The position numbers and the translations under genes are program-made. This document shows, piece after piece, positions 35,845-50,400 of a DNA stretch of 64,000 bases (position 1 is its first letter; each line of letters opens with the position of its first letter). The notes beneath the pieces were generated by a model, which made no database searches, was not told where the DNA came from, and was given only the letters and a program-made list of their open reading frames with translations. This DNA is from Nemertoderma westbladi. Lineage: Eukaryota; Xenacoelomorpha; Nemertodermatida; Nemertodermatidae. The stretch spans positions 34,381-98,380 of the forward strand of contig JAUCBJ010007299.1 of assembly GCA_032718475.1 (NCBI GenBank), in the 5' to 3' direction.

Positions 35845-36030
35845 ACCATGGTCGAAGTGGCAATACCATGGTCGTTGCGGCAGAACCATGCCGCTGTGGC
35901 ACATCTATGGTCGCTGTCTTAAGCAACCATGGTCGCTGTTGCCCAACCATGGCCCATGGTCGTTGGGGCAAAACCATGTAACTGGCCAACCACGGTCGCT
36001 GTGCCAACGTTGCTATGGAAAAGCCATGAC
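35845..36030. repeat. Imperfect tandem repeat around AACCATGGTCGCTGTGGC
   Basis: About eight diverged units of 20-25 bp. It precedes, and shares CCATGG with, the 31-bp array that follows. Confidence 0.65.
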
Positions 36031-36231
36031 CGCTGCTATGGCATAAGCTTTGATTATGTAATCCTTATATTCTATTCTTTATCCTTTAATGTGCTTGGTC
36101 CGATGGTCCCATCACCAAGTACAGTATATGTTAGAGTTATTATTTTATTGTTGGTTTAAATGTGCGCACATTATCTTTGAAACTAGACATTCGATACCGT
36201 TTGCGCGCATAGTGAGTGTAGCTGATTTCAA

Positions 36232-37055
36232 TGTCACATCCATGGTTCTCGTGATACAGCCATGTTACATCCATGGTTCTCGTGATACAGCCATGTTACA
36301 TCCATGGTTCTCGTGATACAGCCATGTTACATCCATGGTTCTCGTGATACAGCCATGTTAGATCCATGGTTCTCGTGATACAGCCATGTTACATCCATGG
36401 TTCTCGTGATACAGCCATGTTACATCCATGGTTCTCGTGATACAGCCATTTTACATCCATGGTTCTCGTGATACAGCCATTTTACATCCATGGTTCTCGT
36501 GATACAGCCATGTTACATCCATGGTTCTCGTGATACAGCCATGTTACATCCATGGTTCTCGTGATACAGCCATGTTAGATCCATGGTTCTCGTGACACAG
36601 CCATGTTACATCCATGGTTCTCGTGATACAGCCATGTTAGATCCATGGTTCTCGTGACACAGCCATGTTACATCCATGGTTCTTGTGATACAGCCATGTT
36701 AGATCCATGGTTCTCGTGACACAGCCATGTTACATCCATGGTTCTCGTGATACAGCCATGTTAGATCCATGGTTCTCGTGATACAGCCATGTTACATCCA
36801 TGGTTCTCGTGATACAGCCATTTTATATCCATGGTTCTCGTGGCACAGCCATGTTACATCCATGGTTCTCGTGACACAGCCATGTTACATCCATGGTTCT
36901 CGTGATACAGCCATTTTATATCCATGGTTCTCGTGATACAGCCATTTTACATCCATGGTTCTCGTGATACAGCCATGTTACATCCATGGTTCTCGTGACA
37001 CAGCCATGTTACATCCATGGTTCTCGTGATACAGCTATGTTACTTCCATGGTTTA
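36232..37055. repeat. 31-bp minisatellite, about 26 copies
   Basis: The unit contains CCATGGTTCTCGTGATACAG then CCATGTTACAT (period 31, for example 36241 to 36272). Variants are ACATCC/AGATCC, GATACA/GACACA and ATGTTA/ATTTTA. No open frame persists because 31 is not a multiple of 3. Confidence 0.93.
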
Positions 37056-37545
37056 TATACTATAGCGATAGTTCCTTTGATCTAATATCAATAAGCTGGC
37101 CTTCCAGTAGAGTTTGTGAGGGTCAAAACAGCTGCTCAGTTGCTATGTATCTTGTTATTGATTGGCAAGCTCCAAAAATAATTTGGTCGTGCTAATCATG
37201 TGACGCTAGGTAGCAAAATTCTAGAGATTGATTCAGTGTCTTTAACTCACCCCTCCCCCCAAAAAAAAAATTTCAACAAATCGTAATGAAATAGAATGAA
37301 TTTGAAACAGATAGTTTCTTATACTTACCTACTGACTTACCTTAGTGGGTTTGTCAGATTTATTTGCGCCATTCTTACTGCAGTTATTCTACTCTACAAC
37401 CTGCAGCGATTCATTCATTCCGATGGAAAGATGGTGTTGCAGCGATTCCAAACTCTGAATTTAATTGCAAAATAGCTGAGATATGGGCATTCAATGTTGC
37501 CCAGTAGCTGGGCAACAACGCAATACTTACCGTGGTGTGGGGTAT
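37056..37545. other. Non-coding stretch
   Basis: No ORF. A run of C then A (37252-37270) is the only notable composition feature. Confidence 0.35.
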
Positions 37546-38290
37546 CTTAGGCCAGTGGGGTAAATTAAGCCATTTTTGAAAAGTTTACTATTTTCATTTC
37601 CAAATTGATACGTAATGCACTTGGTTACATGGAAATGGTCTTAATCGAAAGCACAGCTATCAGATTACACGTTAAACGCATAATATTGCTGCTATTTTCT
37701 AGTTAATATGTTGTATTTGATATTTTAAAAAATTTAGTTTTTCCGAGGACAAATATAAGTATTTCGAGTTGCCCCTTTTCTCGAAGGGGGATCATGATCA
37801 CTGTATTAAAGATGATTAGCATGATTACTGCACTATACTCATTTTAATCAGAAAAAGCCAAATCGTTCGAATTTTCACAAAAATTGACCTATTTCTTTAA
37901 TAACACGAAAAAATTGTCACTGGCATAAGTTGTCCACCCATTTCTTGAAAAGTGGGGTAACTTATGCCACCTTGATTCCAAAGCCTTAAACCGAGCGGTT
38001 TAGCGCACAACTACCTGTTGGGTCGTTTACAGTCAGCGGTAATGGCAGCAGTAACCGCAGGGCCGCTGGCCCTGCGGTACACCGCGCGGTGTACCGTTCC
38101 ATTGGATGTGAACGGCCCTTAAGTCTAGTAATATCTCCTAGTTAGTATGTATATGACAGGTCAAAATGTGGCATTTTTTAACTCTCTTTCATATGGTATA
38201 CTTCTTAAACTGCTACAACTTAAGCCACTCTGCCCACCGTAAAATATATGGAAGCAAAACCACAAGTGGCATAAGTTACTCCACTTGACA
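37546..38290. mobile_element. Inverted-repeat (MITE-like) region with GTGGGGTAA/ACTTATGCC motifs
   Basis: GGGGTAACTTATGCCAC (37954-37970) is complemented by GTGGCATAAGTTACTCC (38266-38282) and, locally, by GGCATAAGTTGTCCACCC (37922-37939). GTGGGGTAAATTAAGCC near 37555 may be another terminus. A compact GC-rich element sits inside (38020-38118). Boundaries are uncertain. Confidence 0.5.
38020..38118. mobile_element. 99-bp GC-rich foldback element
   Basis: Ends GGGTCGTTTACA (38020) and TGTGAACGGCCC (ending 38118) are complementary with two mismatches. Inside are ACCGCAGGGCC/GGCCCTGCGGT and the perfect 20-bp palindrome GGTACACCGCGCGGTGTACC. The composition is sharply different from the surrounding AT-rich DNA. 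Confidence 0.6.
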
Positions 38291-38403
38291 TTTTCAGTTT
38301 GTGTCCAGCCTTGCCATGGCAACATACCCTGTACTTAACTTAAAATTATGTAATTTTATTCTCATATACTCAGAAATGATATAAAAAATTCATCAGTATA
38401 ACG

Positions 38404-38461
38404 ATGTTAACGTTTTTGTTATGGATGTCGCTAATAAGTTTTCATCCAATACTTGGAAATG
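38404..38461 (+). CDS. Polycystin-1-like gene, exon 1 (signal peptide)
   Basis: ATG at 38404 encodes MLTFLLWMSLISFHPILGN, a typical secretory signal sequence, ending in phase 1 at a GTAAGC donor (38462). Joining it to exon 2 makes GN-ATCDPSC, a plausible cleavage region just before the first Cys module. Confidence 0.7.
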
Positions 38462-41400
38462 GTAAGCACATTTATTATTATTTATGTTTGAGAATGTATT
38501 TTATTTTTGGATATTCATGCAATGAGCCATCACTAGAGTGGAACCGTTATTAGTAGTGGCTACAACACATTGACGTCGTAATGTGGAATTGAGATGATTG
38601 TTCGAATTATTTCCACATTGTTCATTAGTTCTGATCTATTTAATATTCAGCCAGTTCAGTAATTCAGATTGTCTCTGTACTCAGATTGATCTGTGAAAGA
38701 CATAAAAGTCTTAAATTGTGATTGTGACTTCCCTAATTTTTCATCCAGCAACATGTTAGAAGATAATCAGCATGGTCTCATCAGATGGATTACATGTATT
38801 ATATGGTGTATGTATTAAGAGGCCCTAAGTGGCTTTCATCTAGCAGCATAGACTCTACTTCTACCCGGAATGTAGAATCCGATTCCGGGATATTTTCCAT
38901 ACACCATTGATAGGGCAGACCATGCCTTACACTTTCTTATTTTTATGATTTCAGCACATCTCCAAATTCAATATCCCCCTAGAAAGGAGAAGGCTCCTTC
39001 TACATGACCAACAAGAACATTCAAAGGCAACCCGGAAGCGTTTTTATGGGGGATGCCATATACAATACATACCTGTATACTTACCTGTTACCCCCCCCCC
39101 CCCCCCCCCCCCCCCGTCTCAGATAGTGATTCCGGTCACCCCCCAGTCCTGTTAACCCCATTCCTGTTACCCCCCAATCACAGAAAAATATTCATGTTAG
39201 TAAACCATTTTAGTAACCAATGAGGGAAAGGATCAGGTTTCAGAGAAGGCTTTTTCTAACCAAAACAATAAACGATGTTGTTACCAATTGAGGGAAAGGA
39301 GCAGGTTACAGAGATGGCTTTTTCTAACCAAAACAATAAACGATGTTGTTACCAATTGAGAGAAAGGAGCAGGTTACGTTACACTTTTACACTTAGGTTA
39401 CGCTTTTTCTAATGGCAGCCCAAGCATTAACTTCCCAAGGCCTGGCTGAGCTCATGGAAGACACCTTCCTCGAGATGCTCCCTAAGCATCCACATCCCCA
39501 AGTGCCATCCCTACCATGTGGCCCTCTACCTCCGCCATCCCTCATACCAGCTGCAGCTATTTCCAAGGCCATCAAGTCGTTCCCCCCTGGCTCTTCCCCA
39601 GGACCATCCCAGCTACGTTCTACCCACCTGAAGGAGGTTATCTCTGCTCCATCCCCATCCAAGGCCAACCATGCTGTCACGGCACTGACCAATGCTTCCA
39701 AAAATATGGCTGAAGTCCCCAGCATCATTCCTGGGTCTCGCAGTCGTCCAGCTGATATTTTTCTCCCCAACTGGCATCGCAGTCAGCCAATGGCCAATTG
39801 TATTGTACTGTATCGTATTGCCCCTGAGGTTCCCCCTGAGGTCTTTAAAATACCTGAGTGTTTAAAGCTTATCTATCCCATCATAGTAGACATGTACCGA
39901 ACAACAAGAGTCCCACAAGAAATGAAAACAAATAAGTTGGTGCCAGTTCCCAAGAAGGGCAACCTAACACTCTATGGTTCTTTTTGGGGAATCTCATTGA
40001 TCTCGATTGCTGCAAAGCTATACAAAATAGAATTATATTAAATCGCATCAGGGATCCCATTGAGAGACTGCTCCACGGGAATCAGAATGGGTTCCGTAAA
40101 GGTCATAGGACCATGGAGCCCATTTTGGCACTTATAAGGATAATTGAAGAGTTATCAAAAAAGAAAGACAGGCATCTGGCTGTTATCTTTGTTGACTTCT
40201 TCAAGGCCTTGGGATTCCTGATGAAATTATTGCAGCAATCAGATCAGTATACGATGGTTCGACAACATTTGTGTCTACTGTTGACGGTGACACAGAACCA
40301 TTTGAAGTGTTATGGGGCGTCCTTCAGGGAGACACACTTGCACCATTCTTGTTCATAATTGTGGTTGACTATGTTCTACACATGTCCTTAGATCATCATA
40401 ATGATGATGGGGTGATGATAACTCCACCTACTGGCTCCAGAAGTCGACGAAATCCTGCCAAGTACCTAACTGATCTAGACTTTGCTGTTGACTTAGGAGT
40501 ACTCTCAGAATCACTAGAGGGAGCCCGACGGCTCCTCAGCTCATTAGAAAATGCTGCTTCTAGTTTTGAAAGAAAGACCAAACTTTTGACAGTTAACTTT
40601 GAATGTCCTCAGCAACTCTCTGATCGGATGAGCATAAGTTCAAAGGATGGTATGCTTGAGCATGTGGACGACTTCTGTTACCTGGGATCATGGATGTCAC
40701 CGAGAATTAATCGGAAACTTAAGGTCCGATTAATTAGAGCAGCAGTAGTTCCAGTACCCCTCTATGGGAGTCCATGCTGGGCTCTAGCTGCTGAGGACAC
40801 CAAATCTCTGGATAGCACATTCACAAGAATGCTACGCCGGGTTCATTGTGTCAAGTACAATGCATACATCTCCAACCAGACACTATATAACATTGGAGGT
40901 GTCTCATTGGTTCCCCCAAGCTTGACACTAGAACAAAATCGCCTCCGCTTTGCAGGACATTGCTTTCACCGTGAGGACCAGCCAGTGCATAATCTTGTAC
41001 TTTGGCAGCCTCATGGAGTGAATAAGCATGGTGGACAGCCCATGACTTTCTTGAGACGCATCTTAAAGGACACTGGCCTTGAAGATGCGGATGATCTAGC
41101 AAATGTCATGTGTGATAGGGAGTTGTGGCGGCGCAATTTTGTCGACAGTGATAAAACTTGCTGAATTTATAATAGATGTTTGATAGATCACAAGTAACTT
41201 TGCACTCTTCTGCAATAAATTTATGACAAAATCAACTGGCCTAAATAGTCTTTTACTTATAGTATACAATATTACTATTACTGTTTATCATCTCCATTAC
41301 AGCAACGTGCGACCCGAGCTGCGATGCCACAACACAGTTTTGCTATGAATCACTGAGCCCAGGTCCAGCCTGTGTTTGTTCCTTTGGGGAGTATGGGAGT

Positions 41401-44400
41401 GCGGGTGCATGTACAGGTTAGTGCAGGAAAGTGGATGATTGTACATGTACACGTTATAGGTGAGTATTGCTAATGATTAAATGCGAATGCGTGAATGCAT
41501 TGTACGTACAGTACAGTGCACGAGTGGGGCCTTCGTGCAGCAAAAGCTGCAAGCCATCTTAGCGAACAATTGTAATTAGACTATTGCTAGTTAGACTGTA
41601 TATTGGCTTCCGACACACACCAACAACCCCCCCCCCCTCCCCACACATACACAACCGTTCAGAAAACGGCCATAGTATAATTATAACAGTTCGCTGATGG
41701 TTCGCAGTTTGACTCGCCCCACAGGTGCTTGTGCTGTGCAGTTATGAACGTGTGCTTATACAGAAAGTTAATTTGTTAATATTATTTAATATATTATACA
41801 TTTTTAAGCATTATGCAATGGATAGCAACATATTAAGGCGTGCCATGTTTCCATGATTTCCAATAAATATATTGAAATTGTAGACGATCACAACAATTCT
41901 CCAGTATATGGCCAAATGGTTGGCTCTGGTTGTGATGAACGGATACCATTACTTGATAATCAGACTGATTTTCTCTATGCTGCCGGTGACCACGCCGTGG
42001 ACTACACGAATTCCCCTTCTGTGTGCCGAGGCCTTTGCGGTCTCATGGTAAATGACCCAGCTAATTATTCTATGAGGTGGGTCATAATAATATTTCGAAA
42101 ACAAAGATATATAATAATGAAATACGAATAAAAATCTCAAATATTTCTGCACGGTCTATCGCCGCTATTTTCATCCCCTCAGTTAGAATTTACATAATGC
42201 TTTAACAAAAACTTAATTATTACTAAGTGATATAATCAATCTCGCAATGTAAACCTTCTCAAACGTGTCAGAAGACAACATGATTGCAACAGTACATAAC
42301 TTTATTCAGTTGAATTCCATAACTTTAAAATAAAGGGAAATACTTTTTGTGCTTATTGATATTGAGTTTACATTTTGGCATCATATTTGACACAGGTGAT
42401 AGATTACCGTTATGTATGAAAATTTCACATAATTATTGTTTATCTTGTTTACAGTCATGCAGCAATGTTTGACATTATGTGTTTATGTGCCCAAGCAGAG
42501 TCTCCTCCTGATACCGCAGATTGCGATGCAAATTGTAACGGCGATGGCATTGGGTGTCAGGAGCAACTGATACTCAAAGGTGATGTAAGTATCACAATTA
42601 GGACGATTTATTTAAATATAGGTGGTTGTACGCAATCAAAAAATCAATAAAAATTTATGGAATTAACATATTTATCCAGGTTGGTGTATTTATTATCAGG
42701 CGTCAGGGCTTAGGAATACAGTATTATAGCAATACATGGAGTTTATTTAAATTTCATCGTTAATATTTGATCATCGAATACTTTGATCGTTAATATCCAA
42801 GGCGTTCTAGAAGTAAAGTTAAAAATTTAGTTCTAGAACACCTTGATAATGTATTTAATATATCATCGATATATGTGTTATATTTCATAATTTCGATGTC
42901 ATTTGAAAGCAAATATACTACCTTAAACTTTTCATATGTCCATTTTGTGTTTTTGTGTTATGGGCCGGCCACTAATCTATATGCCCCACTCGTATGTGTT
43001 ATTACGTTATCTATATATGTAAGTAATTATTCATCACAGACTTAATGTTTTAGTTGTGATGTTCAGCTGGTGGTGATTTGGAGAGTGCCATTTGATTAAG
43101 TACCAGTGTTGGGGGCGGACAAGGCATCTTGTTTATTAGATTAATAAAGAGATAATTATGTAAACTTTCTTACTTTTAATTTGTCCGGTTGAACATTTTG
43201 CTATAGTGACTATTTTATTTATAGTTAGTGTTTATCAAATTAGAAGGTTAAATTTGTTTAATTGTGTTTTGTATATTCGAATTGTTTGTTGAGAACAATC
43301 CCCCCCCCCCCCCCCCCCGATCGAAGTAGTGTCTAATTTTTCTTACTGCTGGCGGGGCCGGATTTTTTAATTTATTAGCCATTTCGATAAACCGTTGAAA
43401 AACGCCTTTTTGGCAATATTTGACCATATCTGTTGTCTATATTTTTAATCATTTGAATGTAATCTAGATAATATCTGAAAACCGTTTTAAATTTCATCAA
43501 AATTTGTCAAAGATATTATCAAAATACTAAGGTGTAAATTTTGAGACGTAAATCCCTATAATTATCTCTGAATGGCACATATACAAGAATGCTACGCCGG
43601 GTTAACTGTGTCAAGTATAATTAACACACTATACAACATTCGAAGTCACATGGAATAAAACAGAATCTCAAGGTTCGAATATTTATGGCAGTAGTAGTAC
43701 CAGTATCCCTAAATGGGAGTCCATGCTGGGCTCTAACTAAGAGGATACCAATGCTGCGACGGATCCATTGTGTCAAGTACAATGAGAACTCATCTCCAAT
43801 GAGACTCTATACAACACTGGTGGTGTTTCATTAGTCTTTCCTAGCTTGACACTTGAACGGAACCTCCTCCGCTAGGCAGGACATTGCTTTCGCCGTGAGA
43901 ATAAGCCAGTGCATAATCTTATGCTTTAACGGTCTCATGGAGTGAATACGCATGGTGGACAGCAAATGACTTTCTTGAGACGCATCTTTAAGGACACTGG
44001 CCTTGAGGATGCGGATGATCTAGCAAATGTCATGGGTGATAGGGAGTTGTGGCGGCGCAATTTTGACGACAAGCCGGCACAACATTCTTAATATACATGT
44101 AATATATGTAATGCAGCTACAATACAGCATGCCGGTCGTAGTAGTAGTATAGTAGTTTTGTAATAATTAAAGTAAATAAATACATAAGTGTATGTATTTC
44201 TCTGATATTTCAATGAATGAGTATTGTATATAAATATAATGTTTATTTACTTCTGCTGTATCAGATGTCCGAAGGAACTCCGCTACTCTATCATAACAAA
44301 TACCAGAGTATCTACGATGCGTCAACCTTCCTAATGAATATGATGAACGTCTCTGTGATAAACGATGGAATACTTTATTCCTTCAGTGATGTCGTCATAG

Positions 44401-47400
44401 CAACTGCGATTACTGATCCGGCTGGGATTGGAATGTTGCTGTACAGGTAATTGTTTTAGTATAATACACAACAACTGAAAATTATGGAAATGAAATATAG
44501 TACATAATATAGTTAATATTTTTGTATGTTGGTGGATTGACACATCAAGGTCTGTACTTTGTAGATACAGGAAGATTTCTACAGAAAATAGGGAGCTATT
44601 GAATGCATATATTTACAATGCAAACGACTTTATTTTATATCTAACATGACTACAGATATATATTTTTTAATGTGTTAATATGTTATATAACAGTTTTAAG
44701 AAGAGAAACAAAAAACACATTGAAAATTATTAAAAATATTAAAAAAAAAAACAAATAAATCGTTTTAAACTGTTCGATTTTTGGCAATCGTTTAAATCCT
44801 AGATTAAATACTATTATTATTACACAGGCGTTACGAATTGGAGTTTAATGGAAAATATTCTAGTTGGATGCCAGACAGAGAAATCACTGTGCAGTATACG
44901 AGACCGGGGACTTTCTACATAACAGCAGAAATAGATTCACCTAAGGTGGGTTATGTATCTGGCTGGAAACCAAATGAACTGATCTGGGATGGCACCGGTC
45001 ATATAAATACCTCATTGATTTGTAGGAATTAATTATCGATCTTAAATTACATATATAAATAACAATGATTAAAATAAAATGATAGATGTACTGTATAATT
45101 GTAGTAGATACTATTGTCAATTATAGTGGTTTTATTGCAATACCACTATAATTGTACTATAATTAGGTTATGTATTCACCACTATGATACATTTTCACTG
45201 CACTGTATGGTAATATGTATTCATAAGCTAAGGATACTGTTTCCTGAACAACAGGCAACAACACTAACACTGTGGCGTTATGCCACAGATACCACTTGGG
45301 TAAATTGTGTTTTGTTATTCGTGATAGAATGTATTGACCCTTATTACCATAAAATATTTTATACATTATATATTATATTTAATTTCTGTGAAACAGGAGG
45401 TTTGGTCTTCGCAAAGAATAACAGTTGAAGAAGAACTCAACGAGTTTACAACCTCTCTATTCTGTGCGGTATTAGCGCCATCCACGGGAGAAGCGAAATG
45501 TATTGTACGAGCTTTATTTGGAACAAACTTAAAAGTTCAAGTAGACTGGTCGAATGGTGATTCGGAGCCGCTTACTATATATCCCACGGGTAATAATAAT
45601 AACCTTATATTTATCAATTTCAATCGATAAGATATCTATAATTTACTAAATTGAACTTTTGAAGGGAATTGCATCAGGTTTGCTTTACTGTGGGGCGAGC
45701 CACGAAAGTAAGTGAGCTTATTATACGCGGGAACCACTATCTCAATTGGTGTGTCTTTTGAATTGTCGTTTTGTTGTTCTGTCGATTCGAATATTCCAAA
45801 GTTTAAAAAATGTTAAAAATCGTGCTGCGCAAAGGCCCACGCACGTGAAATTTAAATGTCAATGAGCTTGTGAAAAACTCTCGAAATAATCTGGATAGTT
45901 TTTTTTGTTTCAACATTAATCCTCCTTCAACATTCATTCTCCTTTGTAGATCCTGTAAGCTTCACTGCTGGCTACCCTATTCCCTGGTATTTGCACCTAA
46001 ATGTTGATTATACAGTGAAGACAGCAAGTTCTGATGTCATGATTATGGCCACCCCATTTAAACAACATGGGTATCTGAAGGCGGCTGAAGTATATTGCAC
46101 TGGTCCTGGGACTATTATTGTTGCTGTAAGTACAACATATCATGATGGATACATACAATATTGAGCAGGATTTGAGTCCAAGATTAGACAAAATAAATAT
46201 CTGAGGATTCAAGTTCTATAAAACAAGATTATCTAACCTATGGATTGATAGGAGCTCTAGAATTATTATTGTCTAATAATTAAACTAGGGCAGATTTCAG
46301 ATTTAGCTATATACCTTGTACTGTATACAGTTTTATATTCTTCATATGTAAAGAAATATTACCTGTAAATTCTGTAAATCTGTGTAAAATCTGTAAATTC
46401 ACAGCCAAATTTTTACTTAACAAAATTTAAAATTCTTCAAATGTGATTTATAAATTATACAGAATGGAAAACACAATAAAACAAAAAATGTCAGACAATC
46501 TGCCTTGGTAACCTACCCACATAAGCAGAGTGTCTGACATATTACCTTAGAAATTATTATACTGTAGGTAGTATTTTATTATAAATAAATTATGTTTTCA
46601 GGTATTTAAACCCACATGCTTAGATGGAATTGACAAATGTTTCGTATTTCCAAAAAATGAATGTGAACAGAAATTTGATGAGAAACTTACATGTAACTAC
46701 TACGAGAAGACATCATGCGCTAGTGATACCAATTTGTGTGATCAGAATACGTGTTGGAATGAAGGAATCAGTAGCTGTGATGATCCTCCTACAATTACAC
46801 CAACTTCTTACATTCGGGTTTGTGAAGAGTACAATAATGAAAAACTGCAGTATTCACTTTTGTGTGCAGTATAAAAATAAATACAATAGTACTACTGAAA
46901 GTTATTAGGTTATTAATAATTTACTGTGGGTGCACTATAATGACATTTTATACTTGTACTGTACACTGTACATAGTTACATCCTTTATTATTGAGGGATG
47001 TTTTTTATTAGTCTTAGGTTTGTGTAATATTATTGTAGATGTTCGAGCTTTAGGGGTAATCCTATATGTACTGTATGTTGGACAATACCATATACATTGT
47101 TAGATGTATTGTTATTGTTTACGTAACGTTTAGATAAATTTAACTAACTATCTATAATGCCCCTCCTTTGCATTTTATCAGGTTCCTGATAGCGAGATTA
47201 CTATTGAATGTTCCCAGTCTGGACGGAAAATTATGAAGTTTCCATTCTCGGAAACCTATCGCATGGCAGCCACTTCTGGACCCACTCCGGATAACTACTG
47301 CGAATTCGAAGAAACTGAAGCGGCTACAGATGTAAGTTTAATCATTACTTATTATTATTGATGTGCAATGTATTTGGTGGCATAAATAGTGCTGATTCAA

Positions 47401-50400
47401 ATTTAGTGAATGTTGAACTATAGGCCAAAATAGTATTTGTTTTATCATTAATATTAGTTTAAAACATGTATATAAATTTCTAAATTCATTTTCATAATAT
47501 TATTAAATGATCCGAAAAAAATTTGTAAATTAAGTGTTATTCTGTGTTATAAAAAAAATAAAACACAGGTAAGTAATTATAGTGATTATAATTATATAGT
47601 TTTATTCTATGGGATTTCCAAATCCTGGACAGACTATTTAACGCTGCCATTTTTTCACACCTGATCCATGATCCCAAGTAGCAGAAGTCATCCACGTGCT
47701 CAAGAAAGCCGCCCTTAGATGCATGCCCTTACGATCAGACATTTCTTGAAGGCTGTCTAGGTTGACAGTCATGATTTTGGTCTTCTTGGAATTTACAAAA
47801 AGACTAACAATATAAGCAACCTGCTCCAATGAGCTGAGGAGCCATTGGGTTCCCTCTAGTGATTCTGAGAGTACTTGTAAGTCAACAGCAAAGTCGAGAT
47901 CAGTTAGGTACTTGGCAGGATTTCCTCGACTTCTGGAGCCAGTAGGTGCAGTTACCACCACACCATCATTATTAAGATGGTCTAAGGACATGCGTAGAAC
48001 ATAGTCAACCACAATGGATAGAAAACGAATAAGAAAGGTGCAAGTGATTCTAGTGATTCTGACAGTACCCCTATAGCATAAGTCAAGTCTATATCTGTAA
48101 GGTCCTTTGCTGGATTTCTTCTACTTCTTGTGCCAGTAGGGGGTGTTACCATCACCCCACCCAATCTTTATTTAGTTGGTCTAAGGTAAGGACATGTGTA
48201 GAACATAATCACCCAAAATTACGAATAAGAATTGTGCAAGTGTGTGCAAATGTGGTGGAACCATCCTACAGTGATCTGATGGCTGCAATAATTTCCTCAG
48301 GAATCCCATATGCTGCCAGAAGCTGAACATACATGGTTTAGAGAGAGAATAGAAGGCTTTAAAGAAGTCAACAAAGATAATAGCCAGTTGTCTGTCTTTC
48401 TTTATTGATAACTCTTCAATTATCCTTCTAAGTGCCAGAATAGGCTCCATGGTCCCACGACCTTTATGGAACCAATTTTGGTTCTCACATAACAGTCTCT
48501 CAACAGGATCGCTGATGCGATTTATTAGAATTCTGTTGTATAGCTTTGTAGTAATCGAGACTAACGAGATTCCACGAAAAGATCCACGGGTTGGATCTTT
48601 TCGTCGATCTTTAATGGATCTTTACGACAACTAAACGTACATTTAGACATAATACAGTTGTGAACTAAGATTTACTGGGCAATTGGGACAGCTTGGAAGG
48701 TCAGGAATTTTTGGAATGTTGTATAAGTTTGCCGAAGTTGACAGTAGTGTAAGAGTTTCCTAATGTTTTCTCTATGGTCAAACTAATCTCCTTTCATTAA
48801 GGCTACTATTAATGCTACTATTTATTTGGCTTATAGTGATGAAATACTAAGATGTAAGATTTCATCGATAATAACTGTAGAACATTAGATGATTACGTGT
48901 TGCCTATCAATGTAAAAAGCCTTATTAATCTTTGTGTTCATAAAGTGGCGAATTTAAGTGTTTGAAGAGGATAAGGTACCATGGCTGGAGCCTGGAGGAT
49001 ATTCATATCTTCAGTTCTGTTCAGGGTCTTTATTTCGAAGACCTCATGGGCAAGCTTGAAATTTACTTATCAAATCAACCACACTATTTGTTTGTCAGCA
49101 TGCACCTCAACTTCTTCCAGTCATCTTTCTGAAGTATTCTGATATAGGCCTACAGTTAATAAATATAAATTACTTATAACTGTAACTTAACTAACTTACT
49201 TAAAGTAAGTTGGATTAAAGTATAAGTGTTAGGTAGAGGCTAAAGTATGTTTACTCCCTTGCCAAAAGTTGTATATTGCTAAGTATTAAACTAACACTAT
49301 TATTTTTTAGACAATAGTAGAAGTCAACCCTGGATATATTATTGGAATTGCCTCTGGTTCTTATGCCATTTCTACTACTGATGATACTGTTATCTATGTC
49401 CAAGGGATTGCTGCTGAAATGTCAATTGTTTATCCCACCACAATATATGACATTGCAACACCCTCATTCACCAAGGAGTAAGTTAAAATTCGTTATTAAT
49501 TAAGGGGGGGGTACCCCCTCCTTGGGTCAAATTTTCACATTTTGGGTTTTCTATTTCATCTGATGCAGAATTTAATGGGGAGTTCAAATCTTGAAACAGT
49601 TTGGCGGGATCTTTTTTAGTTCTCGAGTTATCGCTGTCTTTCCGTCTTTCAGTTTGTCCGTCAAAATTTAGGAGACAGACAGACAGACATGCTGTCAGAC
49701 AGACATATTAGATACCACCAAACATTAAAACTGACATCAGAAATGAAATCAACGACCCCGAAAACCCCCATATTGATAATTTTAGTGAGTTGGTATGACG
49801 ACATAGTGTCAAACATTACTGACCGTTAACAGACTACAGACAGTCAGGTTTGAGCGGGAAGGTTCAAATTTTAAAGCAAATTATCTCGGAATTACATTTC
49901 ACGATATTTCCATTTTTCAAAATACTACTCCTCCGCCATTTTTGAACCAATTTTCATAATTTTTTTATACATTGGTGCTGCATCTGTCAGTAATAAAACA
50001 TACTTGCCACATTTTTTAATTTTTATTCCTAACTGCTCCTATGTGGCATTTTTCATGATAAAACCCATATTTTTAAGTGAAAAATAATATTTCTAATTAT
50101 AAAATGAAAATTAAATCGAAATTTTATTTTCTGCCAAGTATGTTTCATGTGCAAAACCGTCCTGAGGAAAATAGTGTTAATTTCACCAAATTTGGACCAA
50201 AACTGACGGTAGAGTAGCGTTTTAAGTGAATTTTGCATTTGCGCACCTGCCCGCTAGAGGGCGACGTAAAATTACAAATATTTTGTTTATGATCATTATT
50301 TGACCTCCCTGTGGTTGATCGAACCCCACAAAAGATACATAGTTACATTCAAAGTAGTAGTAATGGCCATGAAAATATAGGGTATTAAGGGGGGGTACCC

